A stretch of DNA of 52,300 nt from CAYYNQ01 sp964473105 (GTDB lineage: Bacteria > Sumerlaeota > Sumerlaeia > MVZB01). Position 1 is the first letter of the stretch. Each line of letters starts with the position of its first letter. Shown piece after piece: positions 50,933 through 52,300 of the stretch. The notes below the pieces were generated by a model. That model saw only the letters and a program-made list of their open reading frames with translations, searched no databases and was not told the origin of the DNA. The stretch is taken from NCBI GenBank assembly GCA_964473105.1, contig CAYYNQ010000087.1, positions 1 to 52,300 of the forward strand, given 5' to 3'. Made by a program: the position numbers and the translations under genes.

Positions 50933-52300
50933 ATGCAATCAGTATTCAGGAACAAATTCTGGATTTTTATCCTTCAGGTGACCTTTGTTTTTATCTGTCC
51001 CCAGGCATCGAGTGTTGTGGAGGATCTCAATGAAACCAAGTCAGGCAGGAAAAGGCTGGAACAGATCATGGAAGCGAAAGAAAAAAAATACACAAACCGT
51101 CTGATTGATGAAACCAGTCCCTATCTCCTTCAGCATGCCCATAATCCGGTAGACTGGTATCCGTGGGGGAACGAGGCCTTCGAGTTGGCCAGGAAGGAAA
51201 ACCGCCCTGTTTTTCTGTCCATAGGTTATGCGGCGTGCCATTGGTGTCATGTCATGGAGCACGAGTCATTCGAAAATGAGGAAATAGCGAAGATCATGAA
51301 TGAGAAATTTGTCAATATCAAGGTGGACCGTGAAGAGCGGCCGGATATTGACGATATCTACATGACTGCAGTCCAGATGCTGACGGGCAGCGGGGGGTGG
51401 CCGATGTCGGTCTTCATGACGCCCCAGGGAAAGCCGTTTTACGGGGGAACATATTTCCCCCCGGAACGCAGGTATGGACGGCCAGGTTTCAGGGAAATCC
51501 TGCTGGGTATTTCGAAACATTACGGGGAATCCGGTGACAATATCGCGGAGGACGGAAATAGGCTGACACAGGCAATTTTAGATTCCGCCAATGTCAGGGC
51601 TGGTGACCAGGAACCCAATCGTGAGATTGTGGACGGCGCGATCTTCGAACTGAAAGCCCGATTCGATTCGAAAGAGGGTGGATTTGGCCAGGCCCCGAAA
51701 TTCCCACCCTCCATGGCCTTGAACCTGCTTTTACTTGAGTATCAGCGGACCGGCTCCAAGAGTCTTCTCGAAATGGTTGAGGTGACACTGCAGAAGATGG
51801 CGTACGGGGGTATGTATGACCAGGTCGCGGGAGGTTTTCACCGCTATGCAACCGATCCGCTTTGGCTGGTCCCGCATTTTGAAAAGATGCTTTATGACAA
51901 TGCACTGCTTGCTCCGGTCTATCTGGATGCATGGCTGGTGACCGGCAACGAATATTACCTCAGGATTGGACGGGAAATCCTGGATTATGTCCTGGAGGTC
52001 ATGACACACGATGAAGGCGGTTATTTCTCGACACAGGATGCCGACAGTGAAGGTATTGAAGGCAAGTATTACACGTGGCGGCCGGATGAAATCAGGTCAG
52101 TCATGGGGGAAGAGGACGGGGCATTCTTCTGTGAATTCTATGCTATCACGGGAAAGGGAAACTGGCACGAAGCATACAATCACAGCAGCATCCCAAATAT
52201 CAAGGTGCCCATGGGTATTTTTGTTCAGAGCCGGGGTATGGATGCAGAGGAGGGGTGGGAAAAGATTGATGGATTACGCAGGAAGCTCCTTGTACGGCGG
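50933..52300 (+). CDS. YyaL/DUF255 thioredoxin-domain protein, 5' part
   Basis: The frame runs from ATG 50933 to the window edge, giving 456 residues of a protein that usually has about 700. It begins with a signal peptide (FRNKFWIFILQVTFVFICPQASS), unusual for the family, most of which are cytoplasmic. Then comes the DUF255 thioredoxin-like domain: NRLIDETSPYLLQHAHNPVDW, SIGYAACHWCHVMEHESF with Cys102-x-x-Cys105, DREERPDID, and GGWPMSVFMTP. The second part is an alpha/alpha-barrel resembling N-acylglucosamine 2-epimerases (GGMYDQVAGGFHRYATD, VPHFEKMLYDNALL). Function is not established; relatives include SPATA20. Confidence 0.92.
   Translation, partial: MQSVFRNKFWIFILQVTFVFICPQASSVVEDLNETKSGRKRLEQIMEAKEKKYTNRLIDETSPYLLQHAHNPVDWYPWGNEAFELARKENRPVFLSIGYAACHWCHVMEHESFENEEIAKIMNEKFVNIKVDREERPDIDDIYMTAVQMLTGSGGWPMSVFMTPQGKPFYGGTYFPPERRYGRPGFREILLGISKHYGESGDNIAEDGNRLTQAILDSANVRAGDQEPNREIVDGAIFELKARFDSKEGGFGQAPKFPPSMALNLLLLEYQRTGSKSLLEMVEVTLQKMAYGGMYDQVAGGFHRYATDPLWLVPHFEKMLYDNALLAPVYLDAWLVTGNEYYLRIGREILDYVLEVMTHDEGGYFSTQDADSEGIEGKYYTWRPDEIRSVMGEEDGAFFCEFYAITGKGNWHEAYNHSSIPNIKVPMGIFVQSRGMDAEEGWEKIDGLRRKLLVRR

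Overview
The window looks like ordinary chromosome of a Gram-negative, moderately GC-rich bacterium. A lipoprotein solute-binding protein, a LolD-like ABC ATPase, PilT, a WecG/TagA-type glycosyltransferase and several GTG/TTG starts with GGAG-type ribosome sites fit a diderm. Ino1 beside Gfo/Idh/MocA, SDR and TIM-barrel sugar enzymes, plus a divergent GH32, recalls Planctomycetes or similar uncultured phyla. That placement is inference; there is no 16S gene here. I see no prophage, insertion sequence, plasmid gene or CRISPR array.

Layout. 1-3.8 kb: tail of a DJ-1/PfpI protein, two convergent APH-like kinases of the same length, and a secreted protein of unknown function. 3.9-10.1 kb: sahH, a membrane-anchored SGNH hydrolase, rplM-rpsI, a GT4 glycosyltransferase and trxB. 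10.4-16.2 kb: a small membrane protein, an atypical DtxR-family regulator divergent from dusB, a broken O-antigen-ligase-like remnant, a YkvA/DUF1232 protein, a methyltransferase and pdxB. 16.4-24.2 kb: addB-addA, then tRNA-Gly(CCC). 24.3-30.0 kb: a five-gene minus-strand block of ino1, PfkB kinase, Gfo/Idh/MocA dehydrogenase, SDR epimerase and IolE/IolI-like isomerase. 30.6-33.7 kb: a divergent pair, a GT39-like membrane glycosyltransferase and a secreted GH32 protein. 33.7-35.4 kb: an Ogt-like protein with an altered active site, thpR and rpsT. 35.9-40.6 kb: a split REC/HisKA/REC signalling protein, pilT, an orphan LolD-type ATPase, folK and a GT26 glycosyltransferase. 40.9-45.3 kb: coaBC divergent from aroK-aroB-aroQ, where AroQ carries a long charged tail. 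45.5-50.7 kb: hemB followed by a peptide-type ABC importer (binding protein and two permeases, no ATPase genes). 50.9 kb to the end: the start of a YyaL/DUF255 protein.

How the genes work together. Most are housekeeping: ribosomal proteins, AddAB break repair, and shikimate, CoA, folate, PLP and heme steps. The best candidate for an undescribed system is the ino1 block. Ino1 makes inositol-3-phosphate from glucose-6-phosphate, and the four following enzymes are of the kinds that phosphorylate, oxidise, isomerise and epimerise cyclitols or sugars. No known complete inositol catabolic operon matches this set, so a biosynthetic route to a modified or isomeric cyclitol is plausible. A perfect 22-bp palindrome lies between ino1 and the divergent GT39/GH32 pair and could be a shared operator.

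Other points worth a second look are the 180-residue AroQ tail, the PCPR motif in the Ogt homologue, the lost metal ligands and extra cysteine cluster of the DtxR-like regulator, the frameshift in the signalling protein and the pseudogene with an in-frame TGA. All calls come from reading motifs by eye; no search was run.
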